Virus record (IMG/VR): IMGVR_UViG_3300025655_000041
Coordinates: 1-57,850 of that record
Source: a virus
Strand: one strand, 5' to 3'
Length of the DNA: 57,850 nucleotides
Part shown: piece by piece, positions 49,420 through 57,792 of the stretch
Numbering within the stretch: position 1 is the stretch's first letter
How the letters are laid out: the number at the start of each line of letters is the position of its first letter
Translations under genes and position numbers: made by a program
The notes under the pieces: generated by a model
What the model saw: the letters and a program-made list of their open reading frames with translations, nothing else
Told to the model about the DNA's origin: nothing
Database searches by the model: none

Positions 49420-50589
49420 CTACTCTAGGCCGTAGATAGCACCACAACCCAATGGGTTACGGACTTCCAAGGTTGATTCTTCAACCATCATGCCTTTAGT
49501 TGAGTCGCCTTGCTGGCCTACATCAACTTCTGCAAGAGGACGCAGAGTTGCTACAGCAAACCACATTGGATCATAAATCAATGCAGAGAAGTTAGCAAGG
49601 TTGGTAACACCAGCGCCTGAGTGAGCAACGTTGTTGTCACCAGTAAACGCGAAGTTGTTTGTGAGACCCATGATGTAGTTAGGAACTACCATCAGATCAC
49701 CGAAGTCTGACATATAGATGTCAACTGACTGACGCAGTTTGCCTGAGTCGTCAATGTTACGCTGTACGCCTGTGTCGCCAACCATCAGGTCAGAGAAGTC
49801 ACGGCGAAGCTTTGGTGACAGCATGATCTTTGAGGCTTTACCGCCTTGCTCATAGATCTTCTGCATGACTGAGTCAATGTTAGTCAAAGCAATTGGGTCA
49901 CGATCAGGTGCAGTTGTTGAACCAGCAATGGTTGAACGCGCTACGGCTGTACCGTCTGCATCTGTACCAGCACCAGTTGTTGCTGCTGAAGGAGCCTGGA
50001 ATTCACCAACGTAGTCAACTGTTGAAGCTGAGTTGATGAAAGACTGATAACCACCAGCTGAACGAGCGTTAGCGTTCTGTGTACCTACAGCGTTTGAAAC
50101 ATTCATTGAGTGAACCATGTCAAACTCAACGTCACGGCGCAGTTCAGTACCACGCTTCTTCAACTGATAGGCATACTCATCAGCTACACCAGCCTGATCT
50201 ACTGCACGGCGTGTGCCTGATACAGCAATTGTCTTACCGTTGATCTGAGTGTAGTTACCCAGACGAGTACGGTATGGACCTGAAATAGCAAACTTGTTGC
50301 CAGTTGCAGGTGTTGCACCTGTGCCGCCTGAACCAGTTGTGTCTGGTGCAATCCAGTCTGTACCTTCGCCAATGCGAGAGTTGCCTGGTGCTTCCAGCTG
50401 GTCTGTCTGCCACTCATGGTAGATAGCTGTTGCTTTTGCTTTGCCAATAGATGACATGAAAGGGGTTTCATCACGAGTAATCATCGTGATAAAGTTGGCA
50501 AGATCCTCACGCTGTGAGACGTCTTTGCCGGTTCCGCGAGCTGGTCCTCCTGGACCTCCGGTGCCGCGAACACCAAGATTATTAGCCAT
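49420..50589 (-). CDS. Major capsid protein (SU10 / DUF5309 type), 389 aa
   Basis: The pattern NFITMITRDETPFMSSIGKAKATAIYHEWQTD near residue 32, then GNYTQI, the RRDVEFDMVHS helix, KIMLSPKLRRDFS and the closing RPLAEVDVGQQGDS is that of the SU10/phiEco32-like major capsid family (HK97 fold). It follows the scaffold and is followed by a terminator, typical for high capsid expression. The ribosome site lies in a small hairpin (50597-50611). Confidence 0.9.
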   Translation of the reverse strand: MANNLGVRGTGGPGGPARGTGKDVSQREDLANFITMITRDETPFMSSIGKAKATAIYHEWQTDQLEAPGNSRIGEGTDWIAPDTTGSGGTGATPATGNKFAISGPYRTRLGNYTQINGKTIAVSGTRRAVDQAGVADEYAYQLKKRGTELRRDVEFDMVHSMNVSNAVGTQNANARSAGGYQSFINSASTVDYVGEFQAPSAATTGAGTDADGTAVARSTIAGSTTAPDRDPIALTNIDSVMQKIYEQGGKASKIMLSPKLRRDFSDLMVGDTGVQRNIDDSGKLRQSVDIYMSDFGDLMVVPNYIMGLTNNFAFTGDNNVAHSGAGVTNLANFSALIYDPMWFAVATLRPLAEVDVGQQGDSTKGMMVEESTLEVRNPLGCGAIYGLE

Positions 50590-50596
50590 TATTCAT

Positions 50597-50611
50597 ATAC
50601 CTCCGAGGTAT
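50597..50611 (-). promoter_or_regulatory. 6-bp, 3-base-loop hairpin containing the capsid ribosome site
   Basis: On the - strand ATACCT-CGG-AGGTAT contains the capsid gene's GGAGG ribosome site within its loop and 3' arm. Its form (6-bp stem, 3-base loop, purine in the loop centre) is that of N4-type promoter hairpins, but mRNA-level control of capsid translation is equally possible. Confidence 0.4.
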
Positions 50612-51711
50612 TATAAGTTAAGTGAGCGTTGTGCTAAACTCCTAAGGAAATCTTGTTGTTCATCAGCTGAAGCATTACCACTTAAAGCCTTCTGCCTTAA
50701 TCGTTCTGCATTACTTGTTTCCTTCTGGGAACGAGTTTTAGCTTTACGAATAGGCGCTTTTTTAACTACAGTAGTTTTACGTTTAGCTTGGCCTTTAGAA
50801 ACACCTTGTTTTAAACGACGATAGTCATCAACAAACTTAACGATAATAGGATCTGCAATAGTATCTAGTATTTCAGGTGCAATTCCTTCTCCAATAGCAA
50901 ATTCACGAATTGCCATTGCAGTATCTTCATTAAAGTCAGGGATTAGAGTTGGAATTGTTTCATTGAAATAATTCAATTGCTCTGACCATTGTTGTTCTAT
51001 CTTTGCTTCTTCTTGTTTCTGAACTGTCTCTACTAGTGTTTCACGTTTTTTGCGTGCTTCCCAGTATTGCTTTTGAGATTGCTCTCGCTTATCTTTCAGT
51101 TCATTAACTTCATAGGTGTCGCCATCGGCACGAGCTTGTTCAATTGCTGCTTCAATCTCATGGTATTCCTTAGCGAGTTCTTGTTCTTGACTATAGAGCA
51201 CAGCAGCAGAAGCTTGAGCCATTGAGTTAATCTCTTGGATTTTACTCTGATATTCCTCTTCCATTGCTTTTCGTGCTTCGCCAAGTTCACGACCCTTGTT
51301 AGAAAGATGTTGTTCAGTAGAATAACCTTTGATAAGGTCATTAAAGGTAACAGCTACTTCTTTCCCGTCAATTTTAACGAGTACAGCAGCATCCAAATCG
51401 AGGTCATCAGTAGTGTAGACATCAGCTTCTTGGGTAGACGTATCATCCTCATCCTCTGCTTCCACTTCTTCTTCTTCGATTTCTTCTTCATCATCAACGT
51501 TATCGGCTTCGTCTGATTCTTCTGGGTCTTCGTCATCAGAGTCTTCCGCGTCTAACTGTGGTACTTGCTCATCGGGTAGAGATTCATCGTCTCTGAGAAA
51601 CTCAGTATTACGAAGAATGTCAGCCAGCATAGCCTCTTCAGTTCGACTTTCACCCGTTGCTACAGAGTCATCCAATTGGGTAGAGTCTGTTATTGCATTG
51701 GTATTTTCCAT
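50611..51711 (-). CDS. Scaffolding protein, 366 aa
   Basis: The first ~115 residues are extremely acidic (long Asp/Glu runs near 58-90), the middle (about 145-235) is a Glu/Gln/Lys coiled coil, and the end is strongly basic (KGQAKRKTTVVKKAPIRK). It lies directly upstream of the capsid gene. These are the marks of a phage scaffolding protein that shapes the prohead and then leaves. Confidence 0.88.
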   Translation of the reverse strand: MENTNAITDSTQLDDSVATGESRTEEAMLADILRNTEFLRDDESLPDEQVPQLDAEDSDDEDPEESDEADNVDDEEEIEEEEVEAEDEDDTSTQEADVYTTDDLDLDAAVLVKIDGKEVAVTFNDLIKGYSTEQHLSNKGRELGEARKAMEEEYQSKIQEINSMAQASAAVLYSQEQELAKEYHEIEAAIEQARADGDTYEVNELKDKREQSQKQYWEARKKRETLVETVQKQEEAKIEQQWSEQLNYFNETIPTLIPDFNEDTAMAIREFAIGEGIAPEILDTIADPIIVKFVDDYRRLKQGVSKGQAKRKTTVVKKAPIRKAKTRSQKETSNAERLRQKALSGNASADEQQDFLRSLAQRSLNL

Positions 51712-51713
51712 TT

Positions 51714-51920
51714 CTAATTACCTCCCTTCTTGGTAACAGGTGCTACCGCAGGTTTAGGTTGTTTAGAACTATAACGATCTTTAAGCTCGTGCATATAATA
51801 AAGTACTTCAGCGTTAAGCTTTGCTTTACCTGCACTGCGCATAGAGTCATACTCTAGCGTATCAATCATAGTTTCATAATTCTTAATAAGTTGGGCGTAA
51901 TCAATTAGTCGCTTCGCCAT
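51714..51920 (-). CDS. Hypothetical helical protein, 68 aa
   Basis: Helical, Lys/Tyr/Leu-rich chain with a Pro/Lys-rich end (KPAVAPVTKKGGN). Overlaps the preceding gene by 20 bases and ends 2 bases from the scaffold start. Possible head-assembly helper by position only. Confidence 0.6.
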   Translation of the reverse strand: MAKRLIDYAQLIKNYETMIDTLEYDSMRSAGKAKLNAEVLYYMHELKDRYSSKQPKPAVAPVTKKGGN

Positions 51921-52242
51921 TAGTGTCCTCCATCATATGCGGAATATTCTTCCCATACATTTCAAAGCCTATCATTTTTTCTTTAACACTTCCTAGTGCC
52001 ATAGCAGAGCTATAGAGAAACTCACGAGACTTTGTTTCATGCGGCTCCGTCTTGAGCCATTCAATAAAGAGGTCGATTAGAACCTCACCGTATACTTCAT
52101 CAAAGAATTCATCCCGTTCCTTGGCAGCGAAGTGACCCTTAACATGAGCCCTTCGCGCCAATTCTTCAGGATGAACTTTATGATTACCGTATGACTTAGT
52201 ATTACCTAGCTTCGTCTCAGCTGTCTTGCGGTATTTGTCCAT
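51901..52242 (-). CDS. Hypothetical protein after portal, 113 aa
   Basis: Overlaps the portal end by 26 bases. His/Lys/Glu-rich, helical, with FFDEVYGEVLIDLFIEWLKTEP in the middle. Genes in this spot in related podoviruses are unknown head-associated proteins. No catalytic motif. Confidence 0.6.
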   Translation of the reverse strand: MDKYRKTAETKLGNTKSYGNHKVHPEELARRAHVKGHFAAKERDEFFDEVYGEVLIDLFIEWLKTEPHETKSREFLYSSAMALGSVKEKMIGFEMYGKNIPHMMEDTNGEATN

Positions 52243-54391
52243 CTTGTTGTGTTATTTCCTGTTGTTGCGGTTCTGGCTGTCCCATAATAATTTGCCGGGC
52301 TAGCATAAGAACCTGATCATAGGAAGGATGTTCCGGTATAATAGCACCTTCCTTAGTTGCTTTAATTGCGATATCTGCCCACTCTTGGAAGTGTTTATCA
52401 ATAGACACTGCAAGTTGTCGAGCATTATCATCCATAGTATTTTTAGCTTGAGCATGAGTATAACTAACGTTAGCTTCTGCTAGTGCAGCATCAGCTTCCT
52501 TCTTACGTTGTTCAATGGCTTGATTAGCCTGAGCGTCTTTACTCTGTTGCTCAATCGCCTGAGCTGCTTTCTGCTTAAATTCTTCTTGAGTATAATCTTC
52601 AAGAAAATCATTACTATCAATTCCCATAGCTTCAATTAGTTTAGTTGCTAGTACAGCAGGAGCTGTTGGTTTAATTACCATACCTGCACCCTGTTGATTT
52701 AGACCCGGTAGAATCTCTGCTCCTACCTTGCTAAGTTTATTGATAATGGTAGCATTAGAGTTTTCACCGATATCGAGGAAAATCTCTACGTCCATCTTTG
52801 AAGGTAACTCACTCATGTTAACAATACCATAGACTCCGTCTAGAGAATAAGGTTGCTTACCTTTCATATTAGCATACATGGTTTGATAGATGCCAGCAAT
52901 AAGTCGCTTAAATCCAGTCTCCGCAAATCTACGCGCGATATGCTGGATCCTCTTCTGAGCAGCTGATTGTACAGCTGAAAGCTTCTGTTCAGAGTTACCC
53001 GATACATAAAGAGTATCGTTTAGACCCTGTGCAGCTTTTGACATACCTGTTGCTTGTTCTTTAATCATCTGTAGATGTTCAAGCAATGGTACGGTACCTG
53101 TTGAAATAGTTTCTGGTGCTAGTGCTGCTACTGCGCCCTGTGGATTACCGTTAGTTGGAATAATCTGCTTAGGCTTCATGTTTTGTAGCGCACTAAAGTC
53201 TACTACGTTTGGATCAGCTAGCTTAGGAGAATAGTTGGTTAAATAAGTATTCTCTACAAATCCACGAAGGATTGCTGTGCTAGCAAGAGTAGAAGACCTG
53301 GTAAAGTCTGCCATTGATAAACCAAAGAATTCGTGTGGGATATCAATTGGTACGATACTAGCTAGCGGAACATACTCAGCGTCTTCTTCATAGAGAATAT
53401 GATTCCCTACTGTAATAAAGTGCTTAAGCTCTGCAATACCGTCTCCGTCTCTATCTACCCGAATCCAAGACTCAGTTAGTGTAACTTCACGGCTGGCTTC
53501 TGCAGGATAAGTATTTTTACCTTCGTATCCTTGCCAGTATCTCTGACCAGTAATTTCTTTTCTAGCAGCAACGTCTTCACTGTAGTTACCACTACCTAGC
53601 CAATCTTCGTCACTTCCTAGAGATTGCCACTCTTGTTCTGTTAACCCCTCTGCCCACTCAGGGTAGAACTTACGGAGGTCTGAACGTGTCATCTCTGACT
53701 GAATACCAACAAAGTTAGCGTCTTCAATGTCTTTAGCTTCGTTACTAATTCTGAAAGACTCAGGTGGAATAACCTCTAGCTTAATGCGGCTCTTATCGAT
53801 CTTCTTGCGTAGTCGTACATCAATATAAGAAATAGTCTCTGATGTAGGATTGAGCGTTAGCTCGTTGACAATTTCAATGTTTTCATCTGAGAGAATCTCA
53901 TCGAGTTTAGCCTCATCGATCTCCTCATATTCTTCCATTACGTAGTCGAAGTCTTCGATATAGTCCCAGCGAATAACGCTATTCTTCCAGAGAAGAGAAG
54001 CCTTCATCCAAGTCTGTAGGATTTCCCATCCTTTATTCTTTTTAAAGATGCAGTAGTTAACTAGGTTAGCTGCATCTTTAGCGGCTTTAAAAGCCCCTGG
54101 AGTGTCATCGTAGGGTATAAACCTAGCGATTTTATTATTAGACAAAAATAGGTCGGAGAGTACGGCTGTATAAGCCTCCACTACTTCAGTAGTACTCGTA
54201 TCTACAATTGTACTTACGCCTTGAGGAGCAAGATGTGCTGCTGCAACTCCGGCATACTCATAAGTAGACTTAAGCCTCTCCCTTGTTAGATCTGAACTGT
54301 TTAACCAGTCACCTGAAGAACTCTGAACTCCTGCCTCAATAATGTTAACTAGTTCTTCATCCGATACGGCTTCTTTATAACGATATCCCAT
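52217..54391 (-). CDS. Portal protein (podovirus type), 724 aa
   Basis: A ~720-residue acidic protein with the portal-like start (EDLT/SGDW, then LKSTYEYAG), long alpha/beta wing and a C-terminal Ala/Gln/Lys helical barrel (about 630-700, QAIEQQSKDAQANQAIEQRK). It lies between terminase and scaffold, the standard portal position. It forms the ring for DNA passage. It is coupled to its upstream neighbour by TAATG. Confidence 0.85.
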   Translation of the reverse strand: MGYRYKEAVSDEELVNIIEAGVQSSSGDWLNSSDLTRERLKSTYEYAGVAAAHLAPQGVSTIVDTSTTEVVEAYTAVLSDLFLSNNKIARFIPYDDTPGAFKAAKDAANLVNYCIFKKNKGWEILQTWMKASLLWKNSVIRWDYIEDFDYVMEEYEEIDEAKLDEILSDENIEIVNELTLNPTSETISYIDVRLRKKIDKSRIKLEVIPPESFRISNEAKDIEDANFVGIQSEMTRSDLRKFYPEWAEGLTEQEWQSLGSDEDWLGSGNYSEDVAARKEITGQRYWQGYEGKNTYPAEASREVTLTESWIRVDRDGDGIAELKHFITVGNHILYEEDAEYVPLASIVPIDIPHEFFGLSMADFTRSSTLASTAILRGFVENTYLTNYSPKLADPNVVDFSALQNMKPKQIIPTNGNPQGAVAALAPETISTGTVPLLEHLQMIKEQATGMSKAAQGLNDTLYVSGNSEQKLSAVQSAAQKRIQHIARRFAETGFKRLIAGIYQTMYANMKGKQPYSLDGVYGIVNMSELPSKMDVEIFLDIGENSNATIINKLSKVGAEILPGLNQQGAGMVIKPTAPAVLATKLIEAMGIDSNDFLEDYTQEEFKQKAAQAIEQQSKDAQANQAIEQRKKEADAALAEANVSYTHAQAKNTMDDNARQLAVSIDKHFQEWADIAIKATKEGAIIPEHPSYDQVLMLARQIIMGQPEPQQQEITQQDGQIPQDS

Positions 54392-54552
54392 TAGAGTTTA
54401 CCGCCCGTACCACTATAGACAGGCTTACTGCCTTCCATAGTCTTTTGGTTATAACCTTTAGATCCTGGTTGAGAAAGAGGAACCTTACGTTCCGTTGGTT
54501 TCTTAACCGAAGATATAGGCTTAACCTGTTGATATCTTCCTACTTGTGTCAT
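54391..54552 (-). CDS. Small basic protein ending SGTGGKL, 53 aa
   Basis: A 54-codon frame whose stop shares one base with the portal start. Lys/Gln/Pro-rich, ending KPVYSGTGGKL, a Y-x3-GG form like tails of other small late proteins. Function unknown; placement suggests a packaging or head role. Confidence 0.6.
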   Translation of the reverse strand: MTQVGRYQQVKPISSVKKPTERKVPLSQPGSKGYNQKTMEGSKPVYSGTGGKL

Positions 54553-54567
54553 TTACCGCTCCTGGGT

Positions 54568-54843
54568 TTACCACTTAACTTTATTAGCCCAATAAGCTGC
54601 ACTCATTGGACCTTTTTTAATATTTGTTGCATGGCGAGCCTTCCAGCCCTGCCTACGCTTACGATAGCTTTCGCTTTCGCCTTGTTTCTTTGGACTTCCA
54701 GATACACCTTGAGAACCAAATCTAATTAGCTTTTCTTTACCGCCACTACGAGCTAAAACTGCATGAGACTTGGTAGGGTGGCTAGGGGTTCTTTTAGGTT
54801 TATTGTAACCACTGAAGGTTTCATTACCTTTTTCTATTGTCAT
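54568..54843 (-). CDS. Conserved basic phage protein, 91 aa
   Basis: The pattern NKPKRTPSHPTKSHAVLAR, then IRFGSQGVSG and the closing KARHATNIKKGPMSAAYWANKVKW is a widespread small phage protein family of unknown function. Strongly basic, so nucleic-acid contact is likely. GGAGG precedes the start inside the previous gene's end. Confidence 0.75.
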   Translation of the reverse strand: MTIEKGNETFSGYNKPKRTPSHPTKSHAVLARSGGKEKLIRFGSQGVSGSPKKQGESESYRKRRQGWKARHATNIKKGPMSAAYWANKVKW

Positions 54844-54943
54844 TTCTACCCGCCTCCTCTATTTGCTTAAGAGTTCTACCGCATCCAATACAGTACTTAC
54901 CCATTGCATCTAGCTTACATACTTTCACGCAGGGGCTTTTCAT
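54824..54943 (-). CDS. DUF1289-type small Cys protein, 39 aa
   Basis: A 40-codon frame with the full pattern of the DUF1289 family: SPCVKVCKLDA followed by YCIGCGRTLKQI, four Cys for one metal site (C5, C9, C18, C21). The family is common in Proteobacteria as short proteins or domains of unknown role. ATGA overlap with its upstream neighbour and 20-base overlap downstream support expression. A phage copy was probably acquired from a bacterium. Confidence 0.75.
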   Translation of the reverse strand: MKSPCVKVCKLDAMGKYCIGCGRTLKQIEEAGRNDNRKR

Positions 54944-55137
54944 GCAACTTCTTTTTCTAACGCCTCTATTTCTTCTTTAAGAAGTCTTAGACGTTTTTTC
55001 TTTTGAATCTGTTCGCGTTCCTCTGGAGAGACATGACGCTCAAGGTGCATACGCCCAAAGCCATCGTGATAAATATCAATAGACTCTCCTGCCTTATAAT
55101 CTTCTTCTAATACCCAAGTTTTTTTAAATAACAACAT
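54940..55137 (-). CDS. Hypothetical charged protein, 65 aa
   Basis: A beta-like start (MLLFKKTWVLEEDYKAGESI) is followed by a highly charged coiled-coil end (EEREQIQKKKRLRLLKEEIEALEK). AGGAG precedes the start. No family recognised. Confidence 0.6.
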   Translation of the reverse strand: MLLFKKTWVLEEDYKAGESIDIYHDGFGRMHLERHVSPEEREQIQKKKRLRLLKEEIEALEKEVA

Positions 55138-55146
55138 AGTTTTCTC

Positions 55147-55290
55147 CTATTTGTTTAGCTTTTCTTGCTTTACTATTGGACACTTATATTTTTTATGTCT
55201 ATTCTTTTTAAATCTTTTAAAGTCAAAACGAGATGGGCTTTTCCTACCCCTAGCAGCCCAGACTAGGTGAGGACAATGGTAGTTTTTCAT
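55147..55290 (-). CDS. Small basic Cys/His protein, 47 aa
   Basis: A 48-codon frame with ATGA overlap to the previous stop. Strongly basic (KRFKKNRHKKYK) with C6, C38 and several His, possibly a metal site. Ends 9 bases before the next gene. Function unknown. Confidence 0.6.
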   Translation of the reverse strand: MKNYHCPHLVWAARGRKSPSRFDFKRFKKNRHKKYKCPIVKQEKLNK

Positions 55291-55670
55291 TGTAGCGTAA
55301 GCCGATCTAGCTCCGCTTGTAACTCTTCGTCCGTGAGGTCTGAAGCGTCTAGGTTTGTCTGTGTAACATCCTGTCTACTTAGCTTCGGTGCTTGATATTC
55401 TGCTAGAATACTAGCAACCTTAATGATTTGATCTGTATCTCCCTCTTCCATTGCCTGTACTAGCACATAGTTTAGTGCCGATATAGCGTCAGGTGCCTCA
55501 TCTCCGAGGGATTTCATAGCAAGAATAGTCTGTTTAGCCAGTTCTCGCTTCTCTTTATTCTTTCGTCTTACCTCAAGTCCTCTTTTGCGCCATTCTTCAG
55601 CCATCTCGCTGTCTTTAATAGACACTAGGTTCTTGAGTCCTGGATGATTATCATCACCTCTTATAGCCAT
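55287..55670 (-). CDS. Putative small terminase subunit, 127 aa
   Basis: ATG 55670 with GGAGGAG upstream; it overlaps the large terminase end by 10 bases. A basic helical start (EEWRKRGLEVRRKNKEKREL), a central helix (LAMKSLGDEAPDAISALNYVL), and the ending SDLTDEELQAELDRL-like acidic helix resemble small terminase proteins that bind DNA and the large subunit. Direct adjacency to the large subunit supports this. It follows rather than precedes the large subunit, the less common order. Confidence 0.5.
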   Translation of the reverse strand: MAIRGDDNHPGLKNLVSIKDSEMAEEWRKRGLEVRRKNKEKRELAKQTILAMKSLGDEAPDAISALNYVLVQAMEEGDTDQIIKVASILAEYQAPKLSRQDVTQTNLDASDLTDEELQAELDRLTLQ

Positions 55671-57286
55671 TGTGTATTCTCCTCCACTAAGTGGCCTACC
55701 TTGTCTCTCCACGAGACATTATCATCAGTTAACCTATGCTGGTGTGTTCTATAGGCTTCAAATGCGATTGCAAGAGCCATAACAGTATCATCATAGTTTC
55801 CTGGGAGGGCATTAGTTGACCCGTTTTCTGCTGAGACATAGGTTCTTAACTCCCCAACCATTACGTCTGAGGGAATCCATACGTCTTCTTCCTCAATTGC
55901 TCGCTTAAGGTTTCCTATTACCATAGGTTTTGTAGAGACAGTAGTCCTAAAGCCAGGTTTTCCACCTTCATCGTTAAGAAGATTAGCTGCTTTAGTCTGA
56001 TAGTATAGGTTCACATAGTTCATTTGCTTTAAACGGTTAAGTGTAGCAATTCCTAAACTATTACTCTCCACTGCTAGTAAGGCATTATTGTAGTATCTAC
56101 CCAAATAGAATAGAATATCACCAAAGTTACTAGGATCCGTGAAGTTATCTCTAAACAGCGCACAGACTTGTCTCTCCTTATTAAGAATAACTGCTGTACT
56201 GTAGTCTTGACCTACGCCAAGTGCTACATCAGCACCAATAATAAACCTACCTTCGAATGAGGGGGGTACCCATATTTCCAAGTGACCTTCTTTAGCATCT
56301 TCAAAGTAACTACTTTTATCGTCATACTCTCTAACGTAGTCAGGAGCAATAACCTGTATACCGTTAATAACCTCTTGGTCAAAAACACTGTTACCTGAGA
56401 CAAGAAAAGCCTCTTCAGGACTAGCAGGGTACTCTTGACGGAACTTTCGCTCCCCTGACTCTGCTATCTTTAGCCTTCTCCAGTAGAGCTGGTCGTTATC
56501 CAGTTCATACTTTTCCACTAGATCCCATTCTTCTACTGTTAACTCTAGATCTTCCGGTGCTTTCCTACGATATTCATTTGTAATAAACCAAGGTAGGAAG
56601 ATAGGAATGTATTCATTCTCACCTTTCATAGCCCCCTGGTATAACCGATAGAACTCTCCACTGGCTCCATTAGCGGTACTTTCCAGTAATACCTCAGTAC
56701 CGTCTTCTTGAGAGATTCCCTGGAAGAGTCCTGCGAGTATCTGCTCGTCAAACTGCCAAAAGCCTACCTCTGATAGATGAGCGATAGTAGGGGTAGTTCC
56801 TCGTCCTGCTTCTTTAGCACCCGCCGTGTAGAGCCTATAGCCACTTTTGTTATGTTCGAATAGAATCTCCTTAGCGTTAGACTTGTTTAGCGCAGGTGGC
56901 TCTTCCATGTTATCGATAATGTTTCTCGACATATTGAAAAGAGCATCACTGGTAGCGCTATCATGCGCCATCACAACTGACCTGGTGTAAGGAGTGAAGA
57001 ATGTCTTCCAGAAGACTCTAGCAGCGCAGTAGGTACTGATGCCTTGTTGACGTGCCTTTAGAATAATTGCGCGTACCTTTCCGGTAGCCTCTAGTTGTTC
57101 TTCAATCTTTTTATTTACGATAGACTGAGCCTCGTTAAACTCAAACGGAACGAAGCCTTGTGAAGCATTCTTTGTAATAATCCTAATTTGTTCTTTTGAA
57201 AAAAGAGCAAAGTCTTTTTTGTATGCCCCTAGCTTTTCTCTACGTTTGGCTTCTTTGAGAAGCTCTAGTTTACGCTTATTGTTCAT
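55661..57286 (-). CDS. Terminase large subunit, 541 aa
   Basis: Packages DNA into the prohead. Walker A-like KARQQGIST near residue 80, an acidic Walker B region with LSEVGFW, coupling motif STANGASGEF, and a C-terminal nuclease with GADVALGVGQDYS and DDTVMALAIA acidic residues. First gene of the late arm; AGGAC precedes the start. The promoter-like motif at 57306-57324 lies 20 bases upstream. Confidence 0.93.
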   Translation of the reverse strand: MNNKRKLELLKEAKRREKLGAYKKDFALFSKEQIRIITKNASQGFVPFEFNEAQSIVNKKIEEQLEATGKVRAIILKARQQGISTYCAARVFWKTFFTPYTRSVVMAHDSATSDALFNMSRNIIDNMEEPPALNKSNAKEILFEHNKSGYRLYTAGAKEAGRGTTPTIAHLSEVGFWQFDEQILAGLFQGISQEDGTEVLLESTANGASGEFYRLYQGAMKGENEYIPIFLPWFITNEYRRKAPEDLELTVEEWDLVEKYELDNDQLYWRRLKIAESGERKFRQEYPASPEEAFLVSGNSVFDQEVINGIQVIAPDYVREYDDKSSYFEDAKEGHLEIWVPPSFEGRFIIGADVALGVGQDYSTAVILNKERQVCALFRDNFTDPSNFGDILFYLGRYYNNALLAVESNSLGIATLNRLKQMNYVNLYYQTKAANLLNDEGGKPGFRTTVSTKPMVIGNLKRAIEEEDVWIPSDVMVGELRTYVSAENGSTNALPGNYDDTVMALAIAFEAYRTHQHRLTDDNVSWRDKVGHLVEENTQWL

Positions 57287-57305
57287 TTAGTTGTCCTCTA
57301 AATAT

Positions 57306-57343
57306 CTCCTATAAGGGGGTGTTTAGGTCCAAAGTGGTACTAA
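57306..57343 (-). promoter_or_regulatory. Candidate late promoter and hairpin before the terminase gene
   Basis: Reading leftward, TTAGTACC-ACTTT-GGACCTAA (57343-57323) is an imperfect hairpin with the CCACTTTGG core seen at 1330 and 2935. It is followed directly by AAACACCCCCTTATAGGAG (57324-57306), a variant of the T7-like motif at 3873 and 7994 with two extra C. This is the only non-coding DNA before the long late arm, so a promoter must lie here or upstream. Confidence 0.5.
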
Positions 57344-57468
57344 TGGTTTTTCTTTGTGTCTAAAAAAGATGTAAGTGTGGTTTGGGTTCCCCCGTCTGCT
57401 TTCGGGTCCCCCCCTGTTTCTCTGTGCGTGTCGGGCGCTTTCCCGTCTTTGCTGCTGTGGAGGCTGCT

Positions 57469-57792
57469 ATGTCTTTTCTTTCTTTTGCTTACCGCCCGCT
57501 TCTTTGGGCTTGTGTTCTCTCTGGTCGTGTTGGCTCTGTTCCCGACGGTAACTGGGTTCTTGCTTGGGACTTGTTTGGTGATCGTTGGTCTTCTTTGCCT
57601 TGTATCGACTTTCCTTATGGGCCTGTAACTGTTCGTGGTTTGTCTTTGCGTCAAAGGCTTGCCTTGTGGTCTTTTCTTCTTGATCACTTGCTGCCCAATG
57701 GTTGTTATGAGCTTTCTTGGTCTACCCTTCGCTCGAGCTACCGCTACGCGTTTGAAGCTTTGTTTGTTGCATTGTTTCGCGGTTGGCGTTAA
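57469..57792 (+). CDS. Trp/Leu-rich protein of odd composition in the terminal region, 107 aa
   Basis: ATG 57469 follows GGAGG at good spacing; a longer in-frame start at 57382 lacks a ribosome site. The coding strand is poor in A and rich in T and G, with many T-ending codons, quite unlike the rest of the genome. The protein has 7 Trp and many Leu/Phe/Arg, with no clear single membrane helix. It has its own terminator 16 bases after the stop. Its 3' third lies in the terminal repeat. It may be a recently acquired accessory gene; no family recognised. Confidence 0.65.
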   Translation: MSFLSFAYRPLLWACVLSGRVGSVPDGNWVLAWDLFGDRWSSLPCIDFPYGPVTVRGLSLRQRLALWSFLLDHLLPNGCYELSWSTLRSSYRYAFEALFVALFRGWR

